This document shows, in pieces, positions 27,559 through 36,433 of a stretch of 54,767 nucleotides of DNA. This DNA comes from Chitinophagales bacterium (lineage in GTDB: Bacteria > Bacteroidota > Bacteroidia > Chitinophagales > Chitinophagaceae). The notes under the pieces are model-generated. The model ran no database searches. It worked only from the letters and a program-made list of their open reading frames with translations, and was not told where the DNA came from. Position 1 is the stretch's first letter. Every line of letters starts with the position of its first letter. Location: NCBI GenBank assembly GCA_030832085.1, contig JAURJU010000090.1, forward strand, positions 1 through 54,767, written 5' to 3'. Both the position numbers and the translations under genes were made by a program.

Positions 27559-28011
27559 CTAGGCCTTTCTCAGCATTTTGATGTGGGGAATATCGTCCTC
27601 CATATAAGTTTCACTGCATTGCAGAAATCCAAGGCCTTCATAAAATTTTTTCAGGTAAAGCTGGGCACCTATTTTGATGGGCACTGAACCATAAAGCCGA
27701 ATGGTTTCTTTAATCGCATTTTGCATCAATTCAATTCCGTAGCCTTTGCCACGGTGGCGGGGAGACCCTACAACCCTTCCAATGGAAGGTTCCTCATACG
27801 CCAACCCCGGTGCCAATATTCTTGCAGTTGCAACCAGTTCCCCATGCAGCCTTCCCTGCAAATGGTGGGCACCTTGATCACGGTCGTCCATGTCCAGAAA
27901 AATACATTGTTGCTCGACAACGAAAACCTCACTTCTTAACCGCAGCATATCATAGAGGTCCGAAGGGCTTAATTCCTGAAAAGGGGTGAGGGTCCATTTT
28001 ACTGATGACAT
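27559..28011 (-). CDS. ElaA-like GNAT N-acetyltransferase
   Basis: This is 150 residues from the ATG at 28009-28011. The N-terminal half contains 'YDMLRLRSEVFVVEQ' followed by 'DMDDRDQGAHHL', the hallmark of ElaA-type GNAT proteins. The acetyl-CoA motif A 'GRVVGSPRHRGKGYG' is intact. Near the C terminus 'YLKKFYEGLGF' marks the usual GNAT end. The acceptor substrate is unknown. An exact -7-like box lies about 20 nt upstream. The gene converges on uvrA with a 42-nt gap and is divergent from recG. Confidence 0.88.
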   Translation of the reverse strand: MSSVKWTLTPFQELSPSDLYDMLRLRSEVFVVEQQCIFLDMDDRDQGAHHLQGRLHGELVATARILAPGLAYEEPSIGRVVGSPRHRGKGYGIELMQNAIKETIRLYGSVPIKIGAQLYLKKFYEGLGFLQCSETYMEDDIPHIKMLRKA

Positions 28012-28029
28012 TGGTAGTTGATTGAGGTG

Positions 28030-28037
28030 CAAAATTA
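28030..28037 (-). promoter_or_regulatory. Possible -7 promoter element of the ElaA-like gene
   Basis: The minus strand reads TAATTTTG followed by CA, an exact TAnnTTTG match. A TTG lies 16 nt further upstream, slightly closer than usual. The start codon is about 20 nt downstream. Confidence 0.35.
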
Positions 28038-28090
28038 CATCAAACATAGGCACCAATCATTCTGCCATATAGCGCCTCACTCTCTTTGAA

Positions 28091-30226
28091 ATGAATTATT
28101 TTTGGAGTAAAACCATCAGTACCAGGTCTACCATATTGTCCAATCCTATCGAGTACCTCAAAGGGGTTGGCCCATTGAGGGCCGATATGTTGAAAAAGGA
28201 GCTTCAGATTTTTACCTTTGAAGACCTCCTGCATCATTTCCCCTACAAGCACCTTGACAAAACCAGTGTGCTGCCCATTGGGCAAATCAGTCCATCCATG
28301 GACCATGTCCAAGTGAGGGGATTTGTTGTTTCCATGGAAATCATTGGTGAGCGAAGGGCCAGGCGTTTGGTGGCACAGTTTCGCGACCGCACTGGTCTTC
28401 TCGAGTTGACATGGTTCCAGGGAATCAATTGGGTTCAAAAAACACTGGCCGTCGGAGGAGAATATGTTGTTTTTGGAAAACCGGGATTTTTCTTGGGCAA
28501 GGCACAAATGACCCATCCTGAAATGGAATCTGTGAAGGATGCAAACGTTTCTGGAAAGCAGCACCTGGAGCCCATATACCCGGTAACCGAAAAGTTGAAA
28601 GCAAGAGGCTTGAATGGCAGGGCCCTGGGTAAGCTGACAGAACAGCTTTTTTTGGTCCTGGCGGAAAAGGAGATTCCTGAAGTCTTGCCAAGGTTTTTTA
28701 TTGTAAAAGAGCAGCTTGTGCCAAGGTGGATGGCATTCAGGCATGTGCATTTTCCCCCTTCAGCAGATTCCTATAACCAGGCTGTTTACCGGCTGAAGTT
28801 TGAGGAACTTTTTACCGCCCAGCTGCGCCTGGGAATGTTGCGGTCTGCAAGGCACCGGTTTTCACGCGGTGTTGTTTTCTCCAAGGTAGGCGAGCATTTC
28901 AATGCTTTTTTCCATGGGCATCTTCCATTTGAATTGACTGGAGCACAAAAGCGGGTGTTGAAGGAAATTCGCCAGGATACAGCCACCGGTCGCCAGATGA
29001 ACCGTTTGTTGCAGGGCGATGTGGGCAGCGGAAAAACGATTGTGGCGCTGATGGCGATGCTGATTGCTGTTGACAATGGTTTTCAGGCCTGCATCATGGC
29101 GCCTACCGAAATTTTGGCAAGGCAGCATTATGATAACTTTTCGGCATTGTTGTCGCCGCTTGGGTTACCGGTTGGCATCCTGACAGGATCAACAAAAGCA
29201 GCTGAGCGCAAAAAAATTCTTTCAGGCATCCAGGACGGATCCCTGAAGATTCTGGTGGGCACTCATGCCCTGATTGAAGACGTTGTCAAGTTCAACAACC
29301 TTGGCTTGGCCATCATTGATGAACAACACAAGTTCGGAGTGGCCCAAAGGGCAAAACTTTGGGCAAAAAACACCACTCCTCCCCATATGTTGGTGATGAC
29401 AGCAACTCCTATTCCCAGGACCCTGGCCATGACAGCGTATGGAGATCTTGACTATAGTGTGATTGATGAACTTCCACCAGGCAGAACGCCAATACTGACT
29501 GTTCACCGTTTGGACGATGCACGACCACAGGTGATGGATTTCATCAAGGCTGAAATACAACTGGGAAGACAGATCTATTTTATTTTTCCGCTCATCGAGG
29601 AGAGTGAGAAGTTGCAATACGAAGACCTTATGCAAGGCTATGAAAATGTGAAAGCCTGGTTTCCAGAACCTCAATACTGGATCAGCATGGTGCATGGCAG
29701 GATGACTGCAGAACAAAAGGAAATGAACATGAGGCGTTTTGTCAACCGTGAAACACAGATCATGGTAGGTACAACTGTTATCGAAGTGGGCGTCAATGTT
29801 CCGAATGCGAGCGTCATGGTCATTGAAAGTGCTGAGAAATTCGGCCTCAGCCAGTTGCACCAGCTGCGAGGGAGAGTAGGGCGGGGAAGCGAAAAAAGCT
29901 ATTGCATTCTCTTGTCTGGAAGCAAAGTGGGAAAGGATGCAAAGGATAGGCTTTCTGTCATGTGCGCAACCAATGATGGTTTCAAAATTGCAGAGAAAGA
30001 CCTTGAATTGCGAGGACCTGGCGATGTTCAGGGTACCCGACAAAGCGGGGCATTGAGCTTTAGGATTGCAGACCTTGTAGCCGACAGGAGCATTCTTGAA
30101 AAGGCAAAAGTCTATGCAGAGCAGTTGTTGGGTCTTGATCCGGACCTCAACTTGCAGGAAAATGCGCCATTGAAAAACTTTTTGAAAGCTGAAAAGGGAG
30201 GTACACTCTGGGGCAGGATTTCCTGA
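28091..30226 (+). CDS. recG: ATP-dependent DNA helicase RecG
   Basis: This 711-residue monomeric superfamily-2 helicase remodels stalled forks and branched DNA. The N-terminal wedge/OB domain spans about 20-220, with 'PIEYLKGVGPLRADML' at its start as in other RecG proteins. The helicase core has Walker A 'GDVGSGKT' (309-316), motif II as DEQH ('AIIDEQHKFG'), 'MTATPIPRTLAMTAYGDL' and motif VI 'QLRGRVGRG'. The typical RecG end includes 'RGPGDVQGTRQSG'. The length is normal for Bacteroidota. It is transcribed divergently from the ElaA-like gene and is followed by a 154-nt gap with no recognised element. Confidence 0.95.
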   Translation: MNYFWSKTISTRSTILSNPIEYLKGVGPLRADMLKKELQIFTFEDLLHHFPYKHLDKTSVLPIGQISPSMDHVQVRGFVVSMEIIGERRARRLVAQFRDRTGLLELTWFQGINWVQKTLAVGGEYVVFGKPGFFLGKAQMTHPEMESVKDANVSGKQHLEPIYPVTEKLKARGLNGRALGKLTEQLFLVLAEKEIPEVLPRFFIVKEQLVPRWMAFRHVHFPPSADSYNQAVYRLKFEELFTAQLRLGMLRSARHRFSRGVVFSKVGEHFNAFFHGHLPFELTGAQKRVLKEIRQDTATGRQMNRLLQGDVGSGKTIVALMAMLIAVDNGFQACIMAPTEILARQHYDNFSALLSPLGLPVGILTGSTKAAERKKILSGIQDGSLKILVGTHALIEDVVKFNNLGLAIIDEQHKFGVAQRAKLWAKNTTPPHMLVMTATPIPRTLAMTAYGDLDYSVIDELPPGRTPILTVHRLDDARPQVMDFIKAEIQLGRQIYFIFPLIEESEKLQYEDLMQGYENVKAWFPEPQYWISMVHGRMTAEQKEMNMRRFVNRETQIMVGTTVIEVGVNVPNASVMVIESAEKFGLSQLHQLRGRVGRGSEKSYCILLSGSKVGKDAKDRLSVMCATNDGFKIAEKDLELRGPGDVQGTRQSGALSFRIADLVADRSILEKAKVYAEQLLGLDPDLNLQENAPLKNFLKAEKGGTLWGRIS

Positions 30227-30380
30227 TGGTTTGGCGCAATCAGAACAATGGCAGGAGCAATCCAATCTTTCTTAACTGGTCCATCGGATTTCAAATGTTT
30301 AAAATTGCACAATTCTCCAGTTAAAACTCAATTATTAACATCTTCTAAGCCTTTAAACCTATACTTTTAGGTATTGTCAA

Positions 30381-33300
30381 ATGTATATGAAAAGAATATT
30401 TCCTGCCATATTGCTTCTTCTCTGTTTCAGCAGCAGGAATTCCCTATGCGCACAGTCCTTTTATACCATTGACTTTGCCGAAAACATGGGGCAATGGAAA
30501 GGTGATTTTTTATTTAAAACGGTCGTTGGCAATGGGGTACTGTTCATCAACCCTCAGGGGTATACGGTGTTGAAAAACAACCAAGATGATTTTTCAGCAG
30601 TCATGGAGGCCATACATGGGCATGGCGCAGCTGAAACAGTTCCGGTAAAAATCACACCCTCTGTGAAAGATGGAGAAACTGAAAAAAAAGCAGACAACAG
30701 CATCGCGGTTCGTTCACATGCGTACAAGGTTAAATTTACCGGCAGTAATCCGTCTGTTCAATTTCTACCTGAAAAACCAACAGGAGAAAAATCCAATTAT
30801 TTTTTGGGCGATGATCCCAACCTTTGGAAAATGGGTGTTGGGAGTTATGGCAGTGTTTTTGGAAAGGGACTTTACCCTGGCGTGGATATCCGCTATTATT
30901 CCAGTGGGGACCGCATGAAGTATGACCTATTTGTAGCACCTGGAACTGATCCATCAAAAATAAAAATGACCTATGAGGGTGTTGACCAGATGTCCATCAA
31001 AAATGGACACCTGGTCCTGGAAACATCTGTGGGAGCGTCAAGGGAACTCCCACCCTATGCATATCAGATCATCAATGGACAAAAGAAAGAAGTTGCATGT
31101 GCATATGTTCTAAAAGGAAACCAGCTGAGCTTTTCCATCAAGGAGTACGATAAAACTGCAACGCTTGTCATTGATCCTGTTTTGGTTTTTTCCACCTATA
31201 CAGGAAGCCGCAGCAGCAACTGGGGATTCACGGCTGCACCCGGTCCCGATGGAAGCCTCTATGCCGGGGGTATCGTTTTTGGTGTTGGTTATCCCGTCTC
31301 TACCGGCGCGCTCCAATCCAATTTTGGTGGCGGTACAGGGCAAGGAAATATTGGTGGTATTGATATTGGTCTTACCCGGTTCAGTCCTGACGGAAAGACA
31401 AGGGTTTTTTCAACCTACCTTGGCGGGAGTGGAGATGAATTCCCGCACAGCATTTACGTGGACCCACAAGGCAATCCCGTCATTTTGGGCAGAACCACCT
31501 CCTCCAATTTTCCAACAAAAAACAACAACAAGGTTGGCCCGTTGGGAGGCACTGATATTTTTGTTTCAAAGCTTTCAGCGGATGGCAAATCATTGTTGGG
31601 AGGCATATTGATTGGTGGGGCAGGTCTCGATGGTGCCAATATTGATGCAGCCATCAGTCCTGGGCCAAAATCACTGTTGTACAACTATGGTGACAATGCA
31701 AGAAGTGAAGTCATCTTGGACAAGTCTAACAATGTGTATGTTGCTTCCAGTTCCATGTCAAATGATTTCCCAGTCAGGAATGCAAGTCAAAGCACGATTG
31801 GAGGTGGCCAGGATGGTGTGCTCATGAAGCTCAGCCCGGATTTATCAACGATTTTTTTCAGTACGTACATAGGCGGAAATGATGATGATGCGGCCTTTGT
31901 GCTTTCCCTAAATCCATTGAACAACTCCATTTATGTTGCAGGCGCTACCAAGAGTGGTAATTTTCCTGGGAACAAGACAGGAACCATTGGGCCTGGATTG
32001 CAGGGTGGCATTGATGGTTTTGTTACTGTTTTCAGCAACAGTGGAACCAGAGGGATTGGAACTTTTCTGGGAACTGATGCAACAGATATTGTATATGGAA
32101 TTCAATTTGATCAAAAGGGGTTTCCCTATGTAATGGGAATTTCATTGGGGAGTTGGCCAGTCAAGAATGCAGCATACAGCAATGCAGGGGCAAAGCAATT
32201 CATTTCAAAGCTGAAGCCTGACCTGTCGGATTATGTGTATTCAACTGTTTATGGCACCAGTGCGATCGCACCCAATATTTCACCCGTGGCATTTCTTGTT
32301 GACCGTTGCGAAAACGTGTATGTTTCAGGATGGGGAGGCAAACTCAACCTTTGCTACAATGGGGCTTTTGATACCAGAACCATTGGTACTGGGGGTATGC
32401 CTCTTGCAGGAAACCCAATCCAAAGCTATACGGACAACAAGGATTTCTATTTCTTTGTACTTGAAAAAGATGCTACAAAACAGTTGTACGGCTCCTTTTT
32501 TGGTCAGCAAGGAGGAGAGGGAGACCATGTTGATGGAGGCACCTCGAGGTTTGACAACAAGGGTGCCATTTACCAAGCGGTTTGCGCCAACTGTGGAGGA
32601 TCCAATGTTTGTCAGCGGGATCCAATCCGTAGACCGATGATCATCACTCCGGGAGTCGTTGCACCTGCGAATGGTGCTTTGGGGTCCGGCGGTGCTGGAG
32701 AGTGCAACCTTGCCGCATTCAAGATCAATTTTGAATTTGATGGGGTAAAGGCGGGAGCGCTGTCATCCATCGATGGGGTTGCCAATGATACGGCCGGATG
32801 CCTGCCACTCAAGGTGGATTTTACAGACACTGTAGCAGTGGGTAAAACATATGAATGGGACTTTGGTGATGGGACGCCAACAGCATCAGGTCCAGTCCCT
32901 GAACAAAGCCATGTTTTTACAAAAGCCGGCAACTACCGGGTGCGGTTGATATCCATTGACAATGAAAGATGCATTTCCCGTGATACATCTTATGTGAACA
33001 TCAAGGTAAGAACCGATAAGGCAACCTTGAGTGCCTCTGGTGGTAAACTTCCTCCCTGTCAGAGTCTTGTTTATCGTTTTGTGAACAATTCGGTAGCGCC
33101 TGCATCAAGGCCCTTCAATGACAGTTCTTTTGTCTGGGATTTCGGCGACAATACCCCTTTGGTAAAAACCGGTAAGGTCAATATTGACCATGTCTTTCCA
33201 GCAGTGGGCACCTACAAGGTGAGGCTTTACCTCAATGATACTGCATATTGCAACGCGCATGATGTTCAGGAATTTACCATTGTGCTGTCTCCGTTGGTGA

Positions 33301-34055
33301 AGGCAGGCTTTTCCACTCCAGCATTGGGATGTCTGCCATACAGGGCGGTTTTGAAGAATACAAGTGTTGCAGGACAAACTTTTCGTTGGAATTTTGGCGA
33401 CGGCACTACTTTTACAGGCCCCAATCCGCCATCACACCTTTACAACCGGGTTGGAGATTACACGGTTGTTTTGATTGTAACTGACCCTGGCACATGCAAT
33501 CTGGCCGATACAACCAGGTTCCTGGTTTCCGTAAAACCGAAGCCTGTAGCCTCTTTTGCTTTTTCTCCTGATCCACCACAGGAGAATACACCAACACAGT
33601 TTACCAACTTGTCTTCAGGAGCAAAAACATACTATTGGGAATTTGGAGATGGCGATACTTCTCGCCAGATTAATCCATTGCACCTTTATGAACGGACAGA
33701 CTCCTTCACTGCTTGCCTTGTGGCTTACAATGAATTCGGCTGCACAGATACGGTTTGCACCAGGGTGATAACCTTGATCAAGCCAGTGGTAGACGTTCCA
33801 TCAGCCTTTACGCCAAACGGCGACGGAAAAAACGACAAGGTATTTGTGAGGGGTTTTGGCATTGCGCAAATGAACTTCAAGATATACAACCGTTTGGGAC
33901 AAGTCGTATTTGAATCTGGTTCTCCCACATATGGATGGGATGGGAAATTCAAGGGAGTTCTTCAACCCATGGATGCCTATGCATATACCCTTATTGTTCA
34001 GTTTGGAGATGGAACCGTGGTGAACAAAAAAGGGGATATTACATTAATCAGGTAG
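30381..34055 (+). CDS. Giant PKD-repeat surface protein with type IX (CHU_C) sorting domain
   Basis: This 1224-residue protein has a signal peptide ending 'NSLCAQ'. The N-terminal part (about 25-270) resembles the conserved head found on such Bacteroidota adhesins (DUF7948-like). Residues about 270-700 contain SBBP-type beta-propeller repeats ('FSTYLGGSGDEFPHSIYVD', 'FFSTYIGGNDDDAAF'). Four PKD domains follow at roughly 795-1134, each with a W/F-x-FGDG core ('EWDFGDGTP', 'VWDFGDNTP', 'RWNFGDGTT', 'YWEFGDGDT'). The last 90 residues are a gliding-motility-type C-terminal domain ('PSAFTPNGDGKND', 'IYNRLGQVVFES', 'GWDGKFKG'), the type B signal for type IX secretion. It is likely a surface adhesin or motility-related filament. 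porP/sprF follows 27 nt later. Confidence 0.92.
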   Translation: MYMKRIFPAILLLLCFSSRNSLCAQSFYTIDFAENMGQWKGDFLFKTVVGNGVLFINPQGYTVLKNNQDDFSAVMEAIHGHGAAETVPVKITPSVKDGETEKKADNSIAVRSHAYKVKFTGSNPSVQFLPEKPTGEKSNYFLGDDPNLWKMGVGSYGSVFGKGLYPGVDIRYYSSGDRMKYDLFVAPGTDPSKIKMTYEGVDQMSIKNGHLVLETSVGASRELPPYAYQIINGQKKEVACAYVLKGNQLSFSIKEYDKTATLVIDPVLVFSTYTGSRSSNWGFTAAPGPDGSLYAGGIVFGVGYPVSTGALQSNFGGGTGQGNIGGIDIGLTRFSPDGKTRVFSTYLGGSGDEFPHSIYVDPQGNPVILGRTTSSNFPTKNNNKVGPLGGTDIFVSKLSADGKSLLGGILIGGAGLDGANIDAAISPGPKSLLYNYGDNARSEVILDKSNNVYVASSSMSNDFPVRNASQSTIGGGQDGVLMKLSPDLSTIFFSTYIGGNDDDAAFVLSLNPLNNSIYVAGATKSGNFPGNKTGTIGPGLQGGIDGFVTVFSNSGTRGIGTFLGTDATDIVYGIQFDQKGFPYVMGISLGSWPVKNAAYSNAGAKQFISKLKPDLSDYVYSTVYGTSAIAPNISPVAFLVDRCENVYVSGWGGKLNLCYNGAFDTRTIGTGGMPLAGNPIQSYTDNKDFYFFVLEKDATKQLYGSFFGQQGGEGDHVDGGTSRFDNKGAIYQAVCANCGGSNVCQRDPIRRPMIITPGVVAPANGALGSGGAGECNLAAFKINFEFDGVKAGALSSIDGVANDTAGCLPLKVDFTDTVAVGKTYEWDFGDGTPTASGPVPEQSHVFTKAGNYRVRLISIDNERCISRDTSYVNIKVRTDKATLSASGGKLPPCQSLVYRFVNNSVAPASRPFNDSSFVWDFGDNTPLVKTGKVNIDHVFPAVGTYKVRLYLNDTAYCNAHDVQEFTIVLSPLVKAGFSTPALGCLPYRAVLKNTSVAGQTFRWNFGDGTTFTGPNPPSHLYNRVGDYTVVLIVTDPGTCNLADTTRFLVSVKPKPVASFAFSPDPPQENTPTQFTNLSSGAKTYYWEFGDGDTSRQINPLHLYERTDSFTACLVAYNEFGCTDTVCTRVITLIKPVVDVPSAFTPNGDGKNDKVFVRGFGIAQMNFKIYNRLGQVVFESGSPTYGWDGKFKGVLQPMDAYAYTLIVQFGDGTVVNKKGDITLIR

Positions 34056-34082
34056 TCATCTGCACAAGAAGCAACAAAACGA

Positions 34083-35132
34083 ATGAGGATAACAATGAAA
34101 AATACAATGGTTTTGCGCTTGATGTTGTTGGTCATGCTTGTGCATGGACAGACAGCTGCGCAGGACTTGCATTTTTCTCAATTTTTCAATTCGCCCTTAT
34201 CCACCAATCCTGCCAACACAGGGTTTATCCCCTCATCAGATTACAGGGTGGGGGGCCACTACCGTGACCAGTGGACTTCTATTCCTGTTCCTTATAAAAC
34301 GATGAGCATTTATGGTGATTTCCAGTTCATGCGCGATCGTTTTCGAAGTGGCTGGATGGGGCTGGGTGGCATGATCCTGCAGGATGTTGCCGGAACAGGA
34401 AATCTGAAATCAACCAAGGCCTATGCGTCATTGGCATACCACCAAATGCTGGGTTCTACAGGATTGTTGTCTGCCGGTTTTAACCTTGGCTATGCAGGAA
34501 AACAAATCAACACCGCCAAGCTGACCTTTGACAACCAGTGGAATGGTCGATTTTTTGATGGAGCCACTCCCAGTGGCGAGATTTTTCAAAGCAGTTCAAT
34601 TGGCTATTTTGACCTTCAGGCAGGATTGAATTATGCATATTTTCCCAGCGACAATGTATACCTGCATGCAGGGTTCAGCATGCACCACCTCAACAAGCCC
34701 AAAGAAACCTTTTTTGTTCCAGCTTCAGGGTATGACAATACGATATCCCCAAGGGCCATTTTCTTTGCAGATGCTGTGCTCAAATTGAACAACAGGGTAA
34801 TCATGACACCAAGCATGTATTATAGCAAACAGGCCAAGGCAACAGAATTTGTAGGAGGAATGCTGTTCAATTACAATGTGATGGGAGGAGGAGAACAACA
34901 GCTTATCGGAGGCCTGTATTTTCGTCCAGGGGACGCATACATACCCATGGTCGGTTACCAATGGAAAAACTTTAGGTTCATGTTCAGTTACGACATAACC
35001 AATTCTCCGCTTAAATATTTCAACAACAGCAGGGGTGCTACTGAAATGTACATGCAGTATGATGGTATTTACAGCACCATGTATGGGGGAGGAAGACAGA
35101 GCATGTGTCCTACATTTACAAATGGCTTTTGA
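34083..35132 (+). CDS. PorP/SprF family type IX secretion outer-membrane protein
   Basis: This is 349 residues (345 if started at the ATG four codons in), with a signal peptide ending 'QTAAQ'. The start of the mature protein, 'DLHFSQFFNSPLSTNPANTG', is the PorP/SprF hallmark, followed by an alternating aromatic beta-strand pattern typical of a 14-strand barrel. PorP/SprF proteins help tether or assemble specific type IX cargo, and they are commonly encoded directly after a large CHU_C-tailed protein, as here. It therefore probably serves the protein encoded immediately upstream. It ends 17 nt inside the convergent LOG-family gene. Confidence 0.93.
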   Translation: MRITMKNTMVLRLMLLVMLVHGQTAAQDLHFSQFFNSPLSTNPANTGFIPSSDYRVGGHYRDQWTSIPVPYKTMSIYGDFQFMRDRFRSGWMGLGGMILQDVAGTGNLKSTKAYASLAYHQMLGSTGLLSAGFNLGYAGKQINTAKLTFDNQWNGRFFDGATPSGEIFQSSSIGYFDLQAGLNYAYFPSDNVYLHAGFSMHHLNKPKETFFVPASGYDNTISPRAIFFADAVLKLNNRVIMTPSMYYSKQAKATEFVGGMLFNYNVMGGGEQQLIGGLYFRPGDAYIPMVGYQWKNFRFMFSYDITNSPLKYFNNSRGATEMYMQYDGIYSTMYGGGRQSMCPTFTNGF

Positions 35133-35688
35133 CCTGCAAGTCTTGTAAAAGTGCAGCCACAAGGTCAGCCGGGGTATTGAATTTGCTGATCCTGCTCCAG
35201 ACAGGGTCATAGAGAAATCCATTGGACTCCAGCAGTTCCATGTGCCTGATCAGGTGATCGTAAAATCCTCCCGAATTGAGGATGTATATTTTTTTGTCAT
35301 GGATGCTCAGTTGGTTCCAGGTCAGCATCTCAAACATTTCATCCAGTGTTCCAAATCCACCCGGCAGAACAATTCCTGCAATCCCCATATCATACATGGT
35401 TCTTTTTCTTTCATGCATATCTTTGGTGATGATCAGGTTGGTGAGGCTGTCATGTTCATGCTCCCAAGCAAGAAGGACATCCGGAATGACCCCGGTTACA
35501 CCAGCACCATGCACCAGGGCACTGTTTGCGAGATCCCCCATGATACCTTTTTTCGAACCCCCATACACAATGTCCAAGCCCTGAACTGCAAGCAATTTGG
35601 CCAGTTCAGCCGCATCTGATGCACAGATCGGATTGTTTCCATGTTTGGATCCGCAAAAAATGGCTACGGCAGGACGGGTTGTTGGCAT
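35116..35688 (-). CDS. LOG-family nucleoside 5'-monophosphate phosphoribohydrolase (TIGR00730)
   Basis: This 190-residue Rossmann-like protein starts at the ATG at 35686-35688; upstream in-frame residues are dissimilar to the family. Signature motifs are 'AIFCGSKHGNN' at the N terminus, 'YGGSKKGIMG' and 'LPGGFGTLDEMFE', the PGGxGTxxE active-site motif shared by LONELY GUY cytokinin-activating enzymes and bacterial YgdH/PpnN relatives. Members hydrolyse the N-glycosidic bond of nucleoside monophosphates, with purine salvage the probable role in a bacterium. It shares a likely operon with the upstream gene on the same strand (4-nt gap) and overlaps the convergent porP/sprF by 17 nt. Confidence 0.92.
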   Translation of the reverse strand: MPTTRPAVAIFCGSKHGNNPICASDAAELAKLLAVQGLDIVYGGSKKGIMGDLANSALVHGAGVTGVIPDVLLAWEHEHDSLTNLIITKDMHERKRTMYDMGIAGIVLPGGFGTLDEMFEMLTWNQLSIHDKKIYILNSGGFYDHLIRHMELLESNGFLYDPVWSRISKFNTPADLVAALLQDLQVKSHL

Positions 35689-35692
35689 GGCT

Positions 35693-36340
35693 TTATTTCT
35701 TCTTGTAATCCCCTCTCTTCCAGGAACGGATAAATTCCCCCCACGCAAATGGGTTGAAGATGTTCATGGGAGGCGCTTGCCCGGTATAGTAGTATTTTTG
35801 GGCACTTTTGGCAAGGTTCATGTTGACAGATTCTTTGCCATCATTGGGCAATGTGCGCATCAGCATACGTCTTGTGGCCATGTCCGTGTTTCGCCTGGCA
35901 ATTTCTATGTTGTCATCTGGAACGTCAGTGCCTACAAAGTCCCTTTCAAATTGTTCCCTGGATGGCCTTGGTTTGATGATGGCAGCCGGAAGAAAGGACG
36001 TATCATTGACCATCAGCTGAATGATGCTGAATTGGTTCCCTTCCAGGTTGGATGGAATCTTGGTGATCTTGTTTTTGAAACCGATACAACTGAATTCAAT
36101 TTCATCGCCCTTGAGCACAACTATTGAAAAAACACCCTGGCCATTGGTCAAGGTTCCCCTGCCTGTACCTTTCACCAAAATACTTACTGCTGGCAAACCA
36201 CGAAGGCTATCTGCCGTCATTACCACACCATAAAGCTGAACCACAGAGTCCCTGAATGTTTCGAATTGCGCTTTTGCTGCAAAAGGCATGAATGCCATCA
36301 TCAAGAGGGTACATCTGAGTCTTTTTTTCATCCAATTCAT
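35693..36340 (-). CDS. Secreted carboxypeptidase-regulatory-like domain protein
   Basis: This is 215 residues from the ATG at 36338-36340; the ATG three codons in is an alternative. The signal peptide ends 'AAKAQ'. Longer in-frame coding to 36631 crosses the neighbouring promoter region and was rejected. Residues about 35-95 form a CarboxypepD_reg-like Ig fold ('LYGVVMTADSLRGLPAVSIL', 'GTLTNGQGVFSIVVLKGDEI', 'FSCIGFK'), the domain that also precedes SusC-type receptors. Here it stands alone and is followed by a charged tail ending in 'KRGDYKKK'. The function is unknown; it is probably a periplasmic or outer-membrane-associated binding protein. The LOG gene follows after 4 nt. Confidence 0.8.
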   Translation of the reverse strand: MNWMKKRLRCTLLMMAFMPFAAKAQFETFRDSVVQLYGVVMTADSLRGLPAVSILVKGTGRGTLTNGQGVFSIVVLKGDEIEFSCIGFKNKITKIPSNLEGNQFSIIQLMVNDTSFLPAAIIKPRPSREQFERDFVGTDVPDDNIEIARRNTDMATRRMLMRTLPNDGKESVNMNLAKSAQKYYYTGQAPPMNIFNPFAWGEFIRSWKRGDYKKK

Positions 36341-36393
36341 TCTTTCACAAATTAAGTGCATCTTTTCCATAAACAAAGTAGCACATGATTGGT

Positions 36394-36401
36394 TATTTTT
36401 G
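36394..36401 (+). promoter_or_regulatory. Possible -7 promoter element of mrp
   Basis: TATTTTTG followed by CA is an exact TAnnTTTG match, 32 nt upstream of the mrp ATG. No good -33 TTTG lies at the proper distance, so support is partial. Confidence 0.4.
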
Positions 36402-36433
36402 CAGTTCGAAAGATTTTTTAACAATTTATATTT

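Noticed and set aside
29222-30265. 347-codon open frame on the minus strand opposite recG
   Set aside because: It lies wholly antisense to a well-supported helicase and encodes low-complexity Cys/His-rich sequence with no family features.
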